DNA of 25,637 nt from an uncultured Eubacteriales bacterium. GTDB taxonomy: Bacteria; Bacillota; Clostridia; Oscillospirales; Butyricicoccaceae. Shown here piece by piece: positions 15,359 to 22,484 of this stretch (the first letter of the stretch is position 1; every line of letters starts with the position of its first letter). The notes beneath the pieces were generated by a model that was given only the letters and a program-made list of their open reading frames with translations, did no database searches and had not been told where the DNA came from. A program made the translations under genes and the position numbers. The stretch covers positions 1 to 25,637 of the forward strand of contig USML01000015.1 in assembly GCA_900555855.1 (NCBI GenBank), in the 5' to 3' direction.

Positions 15359-15901
15359 GTGGCTATTTTGCCGGAAAAAAACGCGATGCGGGAGGAAGAA
15401 GCCTTCGCCGCGGAGTATTCCCGTCTGGTCTCCCGTCTGGTGCGGCCCTATTTTCTGCAGGGCGGCGATCAGGACGACCTCTATCAGGAGGGCATGATCG
15501 GCCTGCTGAAAGCCATCCGGAGCTATGACCCCGAAAAAAACGACCATTTCGAGGCGTATGCAGCCCTCTGCATCCGCCGTCAGCTCTACGACGCCATCCG
15601 CCGTTCCGCCAAGACCTCCCTGCGGGAGGAAGACGCGCTGCGGCAGCTGAGCCTTTCGGCCCGGGAAGCGCCCGATCCGGAGACGCAGCTTTTGGCGAAT
15701 GAATCGGAAAAAGAGATCAAAGCTGCGCTGCAAGGCCTATTGTCAGATTTTGAAGGATCGGTCCTGTCTCCCTACCTGGAAGGATACTCCGTCCGCGAGA
15801 TCGCAGAGCGTCTCGGCTGTACAGCAAAATCCGTGGGCAACGCCATCCTGCGGATTCGGCGAAAGCTGGCGCAATATTTATCCCAAGGCGAAAACAGGTG
15901 A
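15359..15901 (+). CDS. Sigma-70 family RNA polymerase sigma factor, SigH-like
   Basis: The 180-residue protein has region 2 (about 15-80: YFLQGGDQDDLYQEGMIGLL, then KAIRSYDP and AYAALCIRRQLYDAIR), which closely follows the sporulation factor SigH. A short linker and region 4 come next (about 125-175: LEGYSVREIAERLGC, then KSVGNAILRIRRKL). It is about 40 residues shorter than B. subtilis SigH, mainly at the N-terminus. It may direct transition-phase or sporulation genes, or be a SigH paralogue. The start is GTG at 15359, 5 bases after AAAGGAG; an ATG at 15386 is possible but less well placed. The zinc-ribbon gene follows after 55 bases with no terminator. Confidence 0.88.
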   Translation: MAILPEKNAMREEEAFAAEYSRLVSRLVRPYFLQGGDQDDLYQEGMIGLLKAIRSYDPEKNDHFEAYAALCIRRQLYDAIRRSAKTSLREEDALRQLSLSAREAPDPETQLLANESEKEIKAALQGLLSDFEGSVLSPYLEGYSVREIAERLGCTAKSVGNAILRIRRKLAQYLSQGENR

Positions 15902-15956
15902 AAGCCTGTTCGCATATAACACTATCACCGCAACGCGGAAAAGAGAGGTAACTACC

Positions 15957-16235
15957 ATGTACGAAGACAAGACTTTAGTGTGCAAAGAGTGCGGCAAGGA
16001 ATTCGTTTTCACTGCCGGCGAGCAGGAGTTCTACGCTGAGCGCGGCTTCCAGAACGAGCCCCAGCGCTGCAAGGCCTGCCGTGACGCAAGAAAACAGGCG
16101 GCCCGTGGCCCCCGTGAGTACTTCACCGCAACCTGCGCCGCTTGCGGCAAGGAAGCCAAGGTCCCCTTCGAGCCCAAGACGGATCGTCCTGTCTATTGCT
16201 CTGAGTGCTTCGCCAAGATGCGCGAGCAGGCCTGA
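15957..16235 (+). CDS. Double zinc-ribbon small protein
   Basis: The 92-residue protein carries four CxxC pairs: C9/C12, C38/C41, C60/C63 and C81/C84, enough for two zinc ribbons. The first half (LVCKECGKEFVFTAGEQEFY, then RCKACRDARK) is a well-spread bacterial zinc-ribbon domain. The second (ATCAACGKEAKVPFEP, then VYCSECF) is the CxxC-rich domain often fused to it. Function is unknown; binding to nucleic acid or the ribosome is possible. The ATG at 15957 follows GAGAGGT. A longer upstream reading overlaps the sigma gene and is rejected. It is probably cotranscribed with the sigma factor. Confidence 0.88.
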   Translation: MYEDKTLVCKECGKEFVFTAGEQEFYAERGFQNEPQRCKACRDARKQAARGPREYFTATCAACGKEAKVPFEPKTDRPVYCSECFAKMREQA

Positions 16236-16257
16236 TTCCTTTTATAGATCGACCGTG

Positions 16258-16288
16258 AAGAAACGCCGCACAAGCGGCGTTTCTTTTT
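16258..16288 (+). terminator. Intrinsic terminator after the zinc-ribbon gene
   Basis: AAGAAACGCCGC (16258-16269) pairs with GCGGCGTTTCTT (16274-16285) around ACAA, followed by TTT. Confidence 0.93.
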
Positions 16289-16309
16289 GCCCTGTTTCTG
16301 AAATTTTTG

Positions 16310-16338
16310 TTGAAAAGCGGGGCAGGCTATTGTATAAT
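16310..16338 (+). promoter_or_regulatory. Promoter of the DUF1858 gene
   Basis: TTGAAA (16310-16315), 17 bases, TATAAT (16333-16338); 11 of 12 to consensus... except one -35 base pair position differing at its fifth base. It lies directly after the previous terminator. Confidence 0.85.
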
Positions 16339-16369
16339 CATGGTGTCAAAAACTAAAACAGGAGGAAAC

Positions 16370-16579
16370 ATGCAAATGACCGTTACCAAAGACAGCCTGA
16401 TCGGCGATATTCTGGATCATGATATCGAGACCGCGCAGTTCTTCTTCGAGATCGGCATGGGCTGCCTTGGCTGCCCCCATTCACGGATGGAGAGCGTTGC
16501 CGAGGCCTGCGCCGTCCACGGCACCGATGCCGACGCGCTGGTGAAGAAGATCAACGAGTTCCTGGCCACCAAGCAGTAA
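16370..16579 (+). CDS. DUF1858 / redox-disulfide domain protein
   Basis: The 69-residue protein matches the DUF1858 family: VTKDSLIGDILDHDIETAQF, then FEIGMGCLGCPHS with a CxxC pair, and ALVKKINEFLA at the end. This domain is often found alone or next to hybrid-cluster or iron-sulfur proteins in anaerobes. A disulfide or metal-linked redox role is suspected, not shown. The start could be the ATG at 16370, four bases after AGGAGG, or 16376, ten bases after; they differ by two residues. It is a single-gene unit with its own promoter and terminator. Confidence 0.88.
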   Translation: MQMTVTKDSLIGDILDHDIETAQFFFEIGMGCLGCPHSRMESVAEACAVHGTDADALVKKINEFLATKQ

Positions 16580-16603
16580 GGCGGGAATACGGCAGATCGC
16601 TGT

Positions 16604-16637
16604 GCAAACCAGGGGGCCTGCCCCTGGTTTGCTTTTT
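16604..16637 (+). terminator. Intrinsic terminator between the DUF1858 gene and trmK
   Basis: A 12-bp stem GCAAACCAGGGG (16604-16615) / CCCCTGGTTTGC (16621-16632) is followed by TTTTT. I see no promoter between it and trmK 28 bases on. The trmK-rqcH transcript must therefore start from a promoter I did not recognise, or rely on readthrough. Confidence 0.92.
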
Positions 16638-16664
16638 ATCGTCATAAAAAAGGAGGAGGAGCCG

Positions 16665-17330
16665 ATGGAGCTGACGCCCAGACTGGCGCTGGCGGCGGAA
16701 TACTGCCGGGGGAGCCGGCGGGTCATTGATGTGGGCTGCGACCATGCCTATCTCTGCATCGCGCTGGTGCGGCAGGGCGTGGAGCTGGCCTGGGCCTCCG
16801 ATCTGCGGCCCGGCCCGCTGGCGGCCGCCAGAGAGCATATCCGGCAGATGGGGGAGACGGAGCGGATCCGCACGGTGCTCTGCCCCGGGCTGGAGAGCTT
16901 TTCGCCGGAGGACGCGGATACGGTGGTGATCTGCGGGATGGGCGGCGAGCTGATGGCATCCATCCTGCAGGCCGCCCCCTGGACGGGAGACGGGCGGCAC
17001 CGGCTGGTGCTGCAGCCCATGACCCACGGCGAACGGCTGCGCCGCTTTCTGGCGGAAAACGGCTATACCGTGGAGCGGGAGGGCCTTGCCCGGGAGGGCG
17101 GACGGCTTTACACGCTGCTGCAGGCAAGGGGCGGCGAACCGCCGATGGGAGAAAACAATGCTTATCTCTTTACCGATCTGCTGGCGCAGGACCCGCTGTT
17201 TCCCGCCTTTTTGGAAAAGGAACGGGAAAAATGGCAGCGGGCCGCGGCGGGAAAGCGGCAGGCGGGGCTCCCCACCCGGGAGGAGGACGCGATCTTGAAA
17301 CGACTGGAGGAATGGAGCCATGGCGCTTGA
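16665..17330 (+). CDS. trmK: tRNA (adenine(22)-N1)-methyltransferase
   Basis: This 221-residue protein belongs to the TrmK family, which uses S-adenosylmethionine to methylate adenine 22 in the D-loop of some tRNAs. The SAM-binding motif is VIDVGCDHAYLCIALV (about 20-35). The substrate-side motif is CGMGGELM, followed by LVLQPM. The usual C-terminal coiled-coil region is present (FLEKEREKWQRAA). The ATG at 16665 follows AGGAGGAGG; an in-frame start at 16602 would run through the terminator. Its end overlaps the rqcH start by 11 bases, so the two are translated together. Confidence 0.93.
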   Translation: MELTPRLALAAEYCRGSRRVIDVGCDHAYLCIALVRQGVELAWASDLRPGPLAAAREHIRQMGETERIRTVLCPGLESFSPEDADTVVICGMGGELMASILQAAPWTGDGRHRLVLQPMTHGERLRRFLAENGYTVEREGLAREGGRLYTLLQARGGEPPMGENNAYLFTDLLAQDPLFPAFLEKEREKWQRAAAGKRQAGLPTREEDAILKRLEEWSHGA

Positions 17331-18999
17331 TACCCTGATCATTGCGGGGCTGGCCGCCGAGCTGGACCGCCGTCTGGCGGGGGCGCGGGTGGATAAGGTC
17401 ACCATGCCCCGGCGGGACCGCATCGTCCTGCATCTGCGGGCGGCGGAGGGCAATGTGCGGCTGCTTTTGTGCGCCGGAAACGCCGCCAGAGTCCACCTGA
17501 CCCAGGAAAAATTTGATAATCCGGAGACGCCGCCCATGCTCTGTATGCTGCTGCGCAAGCAGATGGCCGGCGGCCGGATCCTCAGCGTGACCCAGCCGGA
17601 GCACGAGCGTCTGCTGGAGCTGCGCTTTACAGCGCTGGACGAGCTGGGCGTAGCGGCGGAAAAGCGGCTGATCTGCGAGATGATGGGCCGGATGACCAAT
17701 CTGATCCTGGTTGGGCCGGGAGACATCATCATTGCCTGCACCCACGCCGCAAGCTACGAGACCTCGGAGCGGGCGGTGCAGCCCGGCCTGCGCTATCGCC
17801 TGCCGCTGCGGCAGGATAAGCCCTCTCTTTGGAGCCTTTCCGCGGGGCAGCTGACAGAGCTTTGCCGGGCCTGCCGGGAGGATCCCGTAACCCTTTGTGA
17901 GCGCATTGGCGGGCTTTCGCCCCGCATCGCCAGGGAGATGATCCTCCGGGGCGGCTCGCCGGAGGGAACGGCGGCAGAGCTGCTGGCCCTGCAAACGGCG
18001 GAGCCGGAGCCCTGGCTGCTGGAAAAAAGCGACGGCAGCAGGGAGGTCGCTGCACTGGAAATTCGACAGGATCCCAATACAAAGTGTATAAAATGTGATT
18101 CTTTTTCCGCAATGTTGGATGATTTTTATCGGGAACAGACGAAAAAGGAGGATCTGCGGGCGCTGAACGGCAGCATTGTCAAGACCATGACCACCCGGCG
18201 CAACCGGCTGCAGCGCAAGCTGGCGGGGCAGAAGCAGGAGCTTTTGCAGGCGGAGGAACGGGAAGCCCTCAAGCGCACCGCCGATCTGATCACCGCCAAT
18301 CTCTATGCCATCCGTCCGGGCATGAAAAGCGTGGAGCTGACGGATTATTTCGACCCTGCCCTGCCGCAGGTGCGGGTGGAGCTGGATCCCCAGCTTTCGC
18401 CCCAGGAAAACGCCCAGCGGCTCTTTTCCAAATACACCCGCCTGAAGCGGGCGGAGGAAGCCCTGCGCCGGCAGATCGCCTTGGGACAGGAGGAGCTGGA
18501 ATATGTGGAGGCGGTGCTTTACACCCTGTCCTCCGCCGGCGATGCCGCCCAGATCCGGGAGATCCGGGAGGAGCTGATGCAGGCGGGCTATCTGCGTCCC
18601 ACGGAAAAGGGCCGGCGCAAGCCAAAGCCCGCCCTCTTCCATCCCCGGGCGTTTACTGTAGATGGCGGGCTGACCGTCCTTTGTGGCCGCAGCAATCGGG
18701 AAAACGATGAGCTGACCCATCGGCGCGCCGCCAAAACGGATCTTTGGTTCCATGCCCGCAATGTGCCCGGCAGCCATGTGGTCCTGCTGACCCAAGGGCA
18801 GCAGCCATCGAAGCTGGCGCTGGAGCAGGCGGCGGGCATCGCGGCTTATTACAGCAGCGTTGCTGGCCAGCCTCGGGTCGCGGTGGACTATACCCAGGTC
18901 CGCCGGGTGAAAAAGCCCCAGGGCGCCCGGCCCGGCATGGTGAACTATTTTGAATTTCAAACCATTCTGGCCGCTCCGGCGCTGCCGGAGGAGAAATAA
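17320..18999 (+). CDS. rqcH: Ribosome quality control protein RqcH (NFACT family)
   Basis: The 559-residue protein has the NFACT order: NFACT-N (about 1-200, MALDTLIIAGLAAEL), helical HhH and coiled-coil regions (about 270-420), and the NFACT-R domain with GRSNRENDELTHRRA, then KTDLWFHARNVPGSHVVL. It binds stalled 50S subunits carrying peptidyl-tRNA and adds C-terminal alanine tails that mark the chain for degradation. It was once called fibronectin-binding protein. The DR pair needed for tRNA recruitment in the Staphylococcus/Bacillus proteins seems to be ER here (E96-R97), a mild change. The gene overlaps trmK by 11 bases. Confidence 0.95.
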   Translation: MALDTLIIAGLAAELDRRLAGARVDKVTMPRRDRIVLHLRAAEGNVRLLLCAGNAARVHLTQEKFDNPETPPMLCMLLRKQMAGGRILSVTQPEHERLLELRFTALDELGVAAEKRLICEMMGRMTNLILVGPGDIIIACTHAASYETSERAVQPGLRYRLPLRQDKPSLWSLSAGQLTELCRACREDPVTLCERIGGLSPRIAREMILRGGSPEGTAAELLALQTAEPEPWLLEKSDGSREVAALEIRQDPNTKCIKCDSFSAMLDDFYREQTKKEDLRALNGSIVKTMTTRRNRLQRKLAGQKQELLQAEEREALKRTADLITANLYAIRPGMKSVELTDYFDPALPQVRVELDPQLSPQENAQRLFSKYTRLKRAEEALRRQIALGQEELEYVEAVLYTLSSAGDAAQIREIREELMQAGYLRPTEKGRRKPKPALFHPRAFTVDGGLTVLCGRSNRENDELTHRRAAKTDLWFHARNVPGSHVVLLTQGQQPSKLALEQAAGIAAYYSSVAGQPRVAVDYTQVRRVKKPQGARPGMVNYFEFQTILAAPALPEEK

Positions 19000-19020
19000 C
19001 TGCTTTTTTTGGAATCTTTT

Positions 19021-19065
19021 GCCCCCTTCTCTCACACAATACAGGAGAAGGGGGCGAGCTTTTTG
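19021..19065 (+). promoter_or_regulatory. Hairpin between rqcH and tspO, terminator-like and covering the tspO ribosome binding site
   Basis: GCCCCCTTCTC (19021-19031) pairs perfectly with GAGAAGGGGGC (19045-19055) through a 13-base loop, followed by GAGCTTTTT. It may end the rqcH transcript. The 3' arm also holds the only purine-rich ribosome binding sequence before the likely TTG start of tspO at 19063, so the same hairpin would hide that site. Confidence 0.65.
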
Positions 19066-19533
19066 AGATCAAAACAACAAGGTTGGCCGCTGGCGCTGAG
19101 CCTGCTGATCGTCTTTGCCGTGGGCGGGCTCTCCTATCTGCTGACGGGGAAGGCGGCCATGGACCGCTATGCCGCCCTGCCCAAGCCGCCGCTCTCGCCG
19201 CCGGGCTGGCTTTTTCCGGTGGTGTGGACGGTGCTGTATGGGCTGATGGGCGTTTCCGCCTGGCTGGTCTGGAAAAAGGCCGGCTGGAGCCGGGCGCTGG
19301 AGCCTTACGGCCTGCAGCTTCTGCTGAACGCCGCCTGGTCGCCGGTGTTTTTCCGGCTGGAGCTTGCCTGGGCGGCCTTTGCCATTTTGGTGGCGCTGGA
19401 AGCCGTCATCCTCTGGATGATCGCGGCCTTCCGCCGGGTGGACCGGCGGGCGGGGGACCTGCAGATCCCCTACGCCCTGTGGGTGGCCTTTGCGGGCTAT
19501 CTCAATGCCGCCGGGGCGCTGCTGCGAAAATAG
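19063..19533 (+). CDS. tspO: TspO/MBR family membrane protein
   Basis: From the TTG at 19063 the protein has 156 residues, the normal TspO length. Five hydrophobic helices can be seen. The family motif KPPLSPPGWLFPVVWTVLYG is complete, followed by GVSAWLVWKK, then LLNAAWSPVFF and the final PYALWVAFAGYLNAAGALL. TspO proteins bind porphyrins and other flat ligands in the membrane; their role in anaerobes is unclear. An in-frame TTG at 19009 would add 18 residues but has no ribosome binding site. The chosen start has GGAGAAGGGGG upstream, inside a hairpin. No separate promoter was found, so it may be read from the rqcH operon. Confidence 0.88.
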   Translation: MRSKQQGWPLALSLLIVFAVGGLSYLLTGKAAMDRYAALPKPPLSPPGWLFPVVWTVLYGLMGVSAWLVWKKAGWSRALEPYGLQLLLNAAWSPVFFRLELAWAAFAILVALEAVILWMIAAFRRVDRRAGDLQIPYALWVAFAGYLNAAGALLRK

Positions 19534-19536
19534 GGC

Positions 19537-19565
19537 TTGCAGGCTGCGGGAAACTGTGGTAGAAT
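19537..19565 (+). promoter_or_regulatory. Promoter of the ABC-F leader transcript
   Basis: TTGCAG (19537-19542), 17 bases, TAGAAT (19560-19565), with TG one base before the -10 (extended -10). It overlaps the end of tspO by none and begins a leader of about 235 bases before the ABC-F start. Confidence 0.75.
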
Positions 19566-19595
19566 GAAACCAAACGCAGAGAAAGAGGTGCGGCA

Positions 19596-19607
19596 ATGCA
19601 CGACTAA
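19596..19607 (+). CDS. Three-residue leader peptide (M-H-D) of the ABC-F attenuator
   Basis: ATG-CAC-GAC-TAA lies 5 bases after AAAGAGGTG, a strong ribosome binding site, about 25 bases into the predicted transcript. Very short leader ORFs upstream of terminators are a known control device of antibiotic-resistance ABC-F genes (lmo0919, vmlR and msrD are described cases). A drug-stalled ribosome on this ORF would change the folding of the RNA downstream and let transcription continue. The small size means it rests on context: promoter, ribosome binding site, terminator and target gene are all in order. Confidence 0.6.
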   Translation: MHD

Positions 19608-19744
19608 AGACACGGAATGAATGGTAAACCGGCCAGAGCTCACAGGGTGGGCTTTGTTTCGTTGCCGTCCATTCGGTGGCTGAAGAAGGTCGTGTTTGCC
19701 GTTTTGTGTTTTTCGTGCCAAAATGGGCTTTTTGCGCGCTTTTC

Positions 19745-19785
19745 AGCTTCCGTCCGGAGGGCAACGCCGGGACGGAAGCTTTTTT
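19745..19785 (+). terminator. Attenuator terminator just before the ABC-F ribosome binding site
   Basis: AGCTTCCGTCC (19745-19755) pairs perfectly with GGACGGAAGCT (19770-19780), followed by TTTTT. It stands 8 bases before the AAGGAGG of the ABC-F gene and about 180 bases after the promoter, so it works within the leader, not at a gene end. An upstream segment, CGTTGCCGTCC (19660-19670), can pair with 19756-19766 in 10 of 11 positions. Its last six bases can also pair with the 3' arm, so it is an anti-terminator candidate. Confidence 0.85.
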
Positions 19786-19807
19786 GTTTGAAAAAGGAGG
19801 CGCTGCA

Positions 19808-21316
19808 TTGGAAATACAAAATCTCAGCCTTTGGCTGAAGCAGGACGGCCGGCCCCTGCTGGAGCATTTCTCCATGTCTCTGCTGCCGGGGGACAAGGCG
19901 GTCATCATCGGCGAGGAGGGCAACGGCAAGTCCACGCTGCTGAAATATCTTTACGATCCCGCCCTGACGGCGGAGTATTGCCATGGCGAGGGCCGGGTGA
20001 TCTGCCGGGGAAGACCGGCCTACCTGCCCCAGACGCTGCCGGCATTCCTTTGGGAGACGCCGGTGTGCGAGCTGGTGCCGGCGGAGGGCCTTTATGCCCA
20101 TCCCCAGCTGCCGGAGGAGCTGGGCCTTTGCTGGGAGCTGTTGCTTTCCCGGCGGCCCATGGGGACGCTTTCCGGCGGGGAAAAGGTCAAGGTGCAGCTG
20201 GCCGGGCTGCTCTGCGCAGAGCCGGATCTTCTGCTGCTGGATGAGCCGACCAACGATCTGGATATCGAAACGCTGGAATGGCTGGAGGGCTTTTTGCAGC
20301 GGACGCGGCTGCCGGTGCTTTACATCTCCCACGACGAGACGCTGATCCGCCGGACGGCCACCCGCATCGTCCATCTGGAGCAGCTGATCCGCAAGAGCCG
20401 CTGCCGGGCTACGGTGACCCGGGCGGGCTATGACGACTATCTGGCCTTCCGCCGCGGCAGCTTTGCGCATCAGGCGCAGGTGGCCCAAAAGCAGCGGGAC
20501 GATTACGACCGCCAGCTGGAGCGCTGGCGGCAGATCTACCAGAAGGTGGAGCAGGCCCAGGGCGCTATTTCCCGGCAGGACCCCAGCGGCGGACGGCTGC
20601 TGAAAAAGAAGATGCATTCGGTCCTCTCCATGGAACGGCGCTTTGCGCGGGAAAAAGAGGCGTTTCTGGATTTCCCGGAGGAGGAAGAGGCCATCGTGGC
20701 CCGCTTCGATCCGGCGGTCCGGCTTCCGGCGGGCAAGCTGACGGTGGATTTTTCCCTGCCGGAGCTGCGGCGGGGCGACCGGGTGCTGGCACGGGACATC
20801 CTGCTGCAGGTCAAGGGCGGCGGACACATCGGCATCACAGGAAAAAACGGCGCAGGCAAGTCCACCCTGCTGGCGGCGCTGCGGCAGTCGCTTCTGACCC
20901 GGCGGGACATCACGCTGGGCTATATGCCGCAAAATTACAGCGAGGTCCTGCCGGATGGATGCTCTGCCACGGAGTATCTTGCGCCAATGGGTGATAAGGA
21001 GAGCATCACGCAGGCGCGGACGCGGCTGGGCAGTCTGCGCTTTACCCATGAGGAGATGACCTGCCCCCTCTCGGCCTTGTCCGGCGGACAGCGGGCCAAG
21101 GTCCTGCTGCTGGATATGGTGCTGCGGCGGGCAGATGTTCTGCTGCTGGATGAGCCCACCCGCAATTTCAGTCCCCTTTCCGGCCCGGTGGTGCGCGGCG
21201 CACTGGCGGAGTTCGGCGGCGCCATCGTCAGTGTCTCTCATGACCGGAGCTATCTGGAGGAGGTCTGCCAGCAGGTGTATGCGCTCACGGAGACCGGCCT
21301 GATCCGGCAAACATGA
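19808..21316 (+). CDS. ABC-F family ATPase, antibiotic-resistance type (ribosomal protection)
   Basis: The 502-residue protein has two ATPase domains and no membrane segments. Domain 1 has Walker A GEEGNGKST (35-43), signature LSGGEK (121-126), Walker B LLLLDEP and switch H175. Domain 2 has Walker A near 344-352 (GKNGAGKST), signature LSGGQ (424-428) and Walker B LLLDEP. Between them lies a long charged helical linker (about 210-295), the part that reaches the ribosomal exit site in this family. After the second Walker B the usual DEPTNHLD becomes DEPTRNFSPLSGP, a feature I recall from clostridial Lsa/CplR-like members. Those protect against lincosamides, pleuromutilins and streptogramin A; the spectrum here is inferred. 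The start is TTG at 19808, 7 bases after AAGGAGG. It is controlled by the upstream attenuator. Confidence 0.9.
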   Translation: MEIQNLSLWLKQDGRPLLEHFSMSLLPGDKAVIIGEEGNGKSTLLKYLYDPALTAEYCHGEGRVICRGRPAYLPQTLPAFLWETPVCELVPAEGLYAHPQLPEELGLCWELLLSRRPMGTLSGGEKVKVQLAGLLCAEPDLLLLDEPTNDLDIETLEWLEGFLQRTRLPVLYISHDETLIRRTATRIVHLEQLIRKSRCRATVTRAGYDDYLAFRRGSFAHQAQVAQKQRDDYDRQLERWRQIYQKVEQAQGAISRQDPSGGRLLKKKMHSVLSMERRFAREKEAFLDFPEEEEAIVARFDPAVRLPAGKLTVDFSLPELRRGDRVLARDILLQVKGGGHIGITGKNGAGKSTLLAALRQSLLTRRDITLGYMPQNYSEVLPDGCSATEYLAPMGDKESITQARTRLGSLRFTHEEMTCPLSALSGGQRAKVLLLDMVLRRADVLLLDEPTRNFSPLSGPVVRGALAEFGGAIVSVSHDRSYLEEVCQQVYALTETGLIRQT

Positions 21317-21319
21317 AGC

Positions 21320-21346
21320 AGGCGCGGAGGAACACCCTCCGCGCCT
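21320..21346 (+). terminator. Hairpin between convergent ABC-F and spmB genes
   Basis: AGGCGCGGAGG (21320-21330) pairs with CCTCCGCGCCT (21336-21346) around AACAC. There is no real T-run on either strand, so termination may be inefficient or need a factor. It separates two genes whose stops are 30 bases apart. Confidence 0.6.
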
Positions 21347-21859
21347 TCAGCGCATCAGCAGCCGCACCGCCACGCCGGACATGAGAAAGGCCGCCAGATC
21401 GGCGCAGAGCGCCGCGGGCAGGGTGTAGCGGGTGTTTTTCAGGCCGAGACAGGCGGAATAGACGGCGATGGTATAGAAGCTGGTCTCGCTGCTGCCCAGC
21501 ATGACGGCGGCGATCCGTCCGGCCGTGCTGTCCGGCCCGGTTTGGGCGATGACGGATGCGCCCACCGACAGCGCCCCGCTGCCGGAAAAGGGCCGCAGCA
21601 GCGCCAGCGGCAGACATTCCTCCGGAATGCCCAGCGGCCGCAGAATGGGGGCCAGCGCATGGGAAAACAGGGCGATGGCGCCGCTCTCCCGGAGCATGCT
21701 GATGGCCACCAGCATGGTAAGCACCGCGGGAAAGATCTGGACGCACACCCGCAGGCCGGAGCGCATACCGCAGATCAGCGCGTCGTAGAGATCCACGCCC
21801 CGGCAAAGCCCATAGATCAGCGTGAAGGCCACGATCAGCGGCACGATATAGTCCGTCAT
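21347..21859 (-). CDS. spmB: Spore maturation protein B
   Basis: The 170-residue membrane protein has the nucleoside-recognition (Gate) fold with several hydrophobic helices. The SpmB pattern is clear: LRPFSGSGALSVGASVI, then AVMLGSSETSFYTIAVYSAC. SpmA and SpmB are needed for dehydration of the spore core in B. subtilis; their exact transport role is unknown. The ATG at 21859 overlaps the spmA stop (ATGA), showing coupled translation. A longer reading to 22555 in the same frame only shadows spmA. Confidence 0.95.
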   Translation of the reverse strand: MTDYIVPLIVAFTLIYGLCRGVDLYDALICGMRSGLRVCVQIFPAVLTMLVAISMLRESGAIALFSHALAPILRPLGIPEECLPLALLRPFSGSGALSVGASVIAQTGPDSTAGRIAAVMLGSSETSFYTIAVYSACLGLKNTRYTLPAALCADLAAFLMSGVAVRLLMR

Positions 21860-22437
21860 GGGCAGAGCCTCCGCAGCAGGCGTGCCGCCAGGATGCCCAC
21901 CGTCACAGAAACGGCGCTGGCCAGCCAGACGGCGGGCAGGATATCGTAAGGGGAGGCGCAGCCGTTGGCCGCCCGCACCGCCGCTACGGAGGTGGGCAGC
22001 AGCTGGATAGAGGCCGTGTTGATGACGATCAGCAGAAAGACCCGGTGGCAGGTCTCGCCCCGGCTCTCCGCCAGCGTATGCAGCCGCCGGGCGGCCCGGA
22101 GTCCTGCCGGCGTTGCGGCGGAGCCAAGGCCCAGAAGATTTGCGGCCATATTCTGGGAGATGGCGGCCCGGGCCTCCTCGTCTTTCCCGTCGGGGCCGAA
22201 GAGCCGGGAGATCAGCGGCTGCAGCAGCCGGGCGATCCCCTTGGAAAGGCCGCTGCGGTCCATGACCTCCATCAGCCCGCTCCAGAAGCAGAGCGTCCCG
22301 CCGATGGACAGCATCAGCTGCACCGCCTGTCCCGCGCCGGTGATGCTGGCTTGGGAGACCTCCGGCATACGCCCCAGCAGCACCCCGAAAACAAACGCCG
22401 CCGTCAGCAGCAGCACCAACACCCGCGACATCAACAT
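21856..22437 (-). CDS. spmA: Spore maturation protein A
   Basis: The protein (193 residues from the chosen start) carries the SpmA signature FWSGLMEVMDRSGL, then the RLLQPLISRLFG and NMAANLLGLGSAATPAG stretches, and VFLLIVINTASIQLLPTS. It is the partner of SpmB. I chose the ATG at 22437 because GGGAGG lies 9 bases upstream. An in-frame ATG at 22476 has no clear ribosome binding site and would add 13 residues. No sigma-A type promoter stands out. A sporulation-stage sigma factor may drive it, but I could not place one with confidence. It diverges from the abrB-like gene. Confidence 0.94.
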   Translation of the reverse strand: MLMSRVLVLLLTAAFVFGVLLGRMPEVSQASITGAGQAVQLMLSIGGTLCFWSGLMEVMDRSGLSKGIARLLQPLISRLFGPDGKDEEARAAISQNMAANLLGLGSAATPAGLRAARRLHTLAESRGETCHRVFLLIVINTASIQLLPTSVAAVRAANGCASPYDILPAVWLASAVSVTVGILAARLLRRLCP

Positions 22438-22484
22438 ACCTAAAAACCTCCCGAAGATTTCTGACAGAATCCACATAAACCGGG

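Noticed and set aside
19617..19838. A 73-codon frame running through the ABC-F attenuator and past the ABC-F start
   Set aside because: It has no ribosome binding site, unusual composition, and crosses the terminator stem and the start of the next gene in another frame. It is most likely chance, though the leader could contain more than one regulatory frame.
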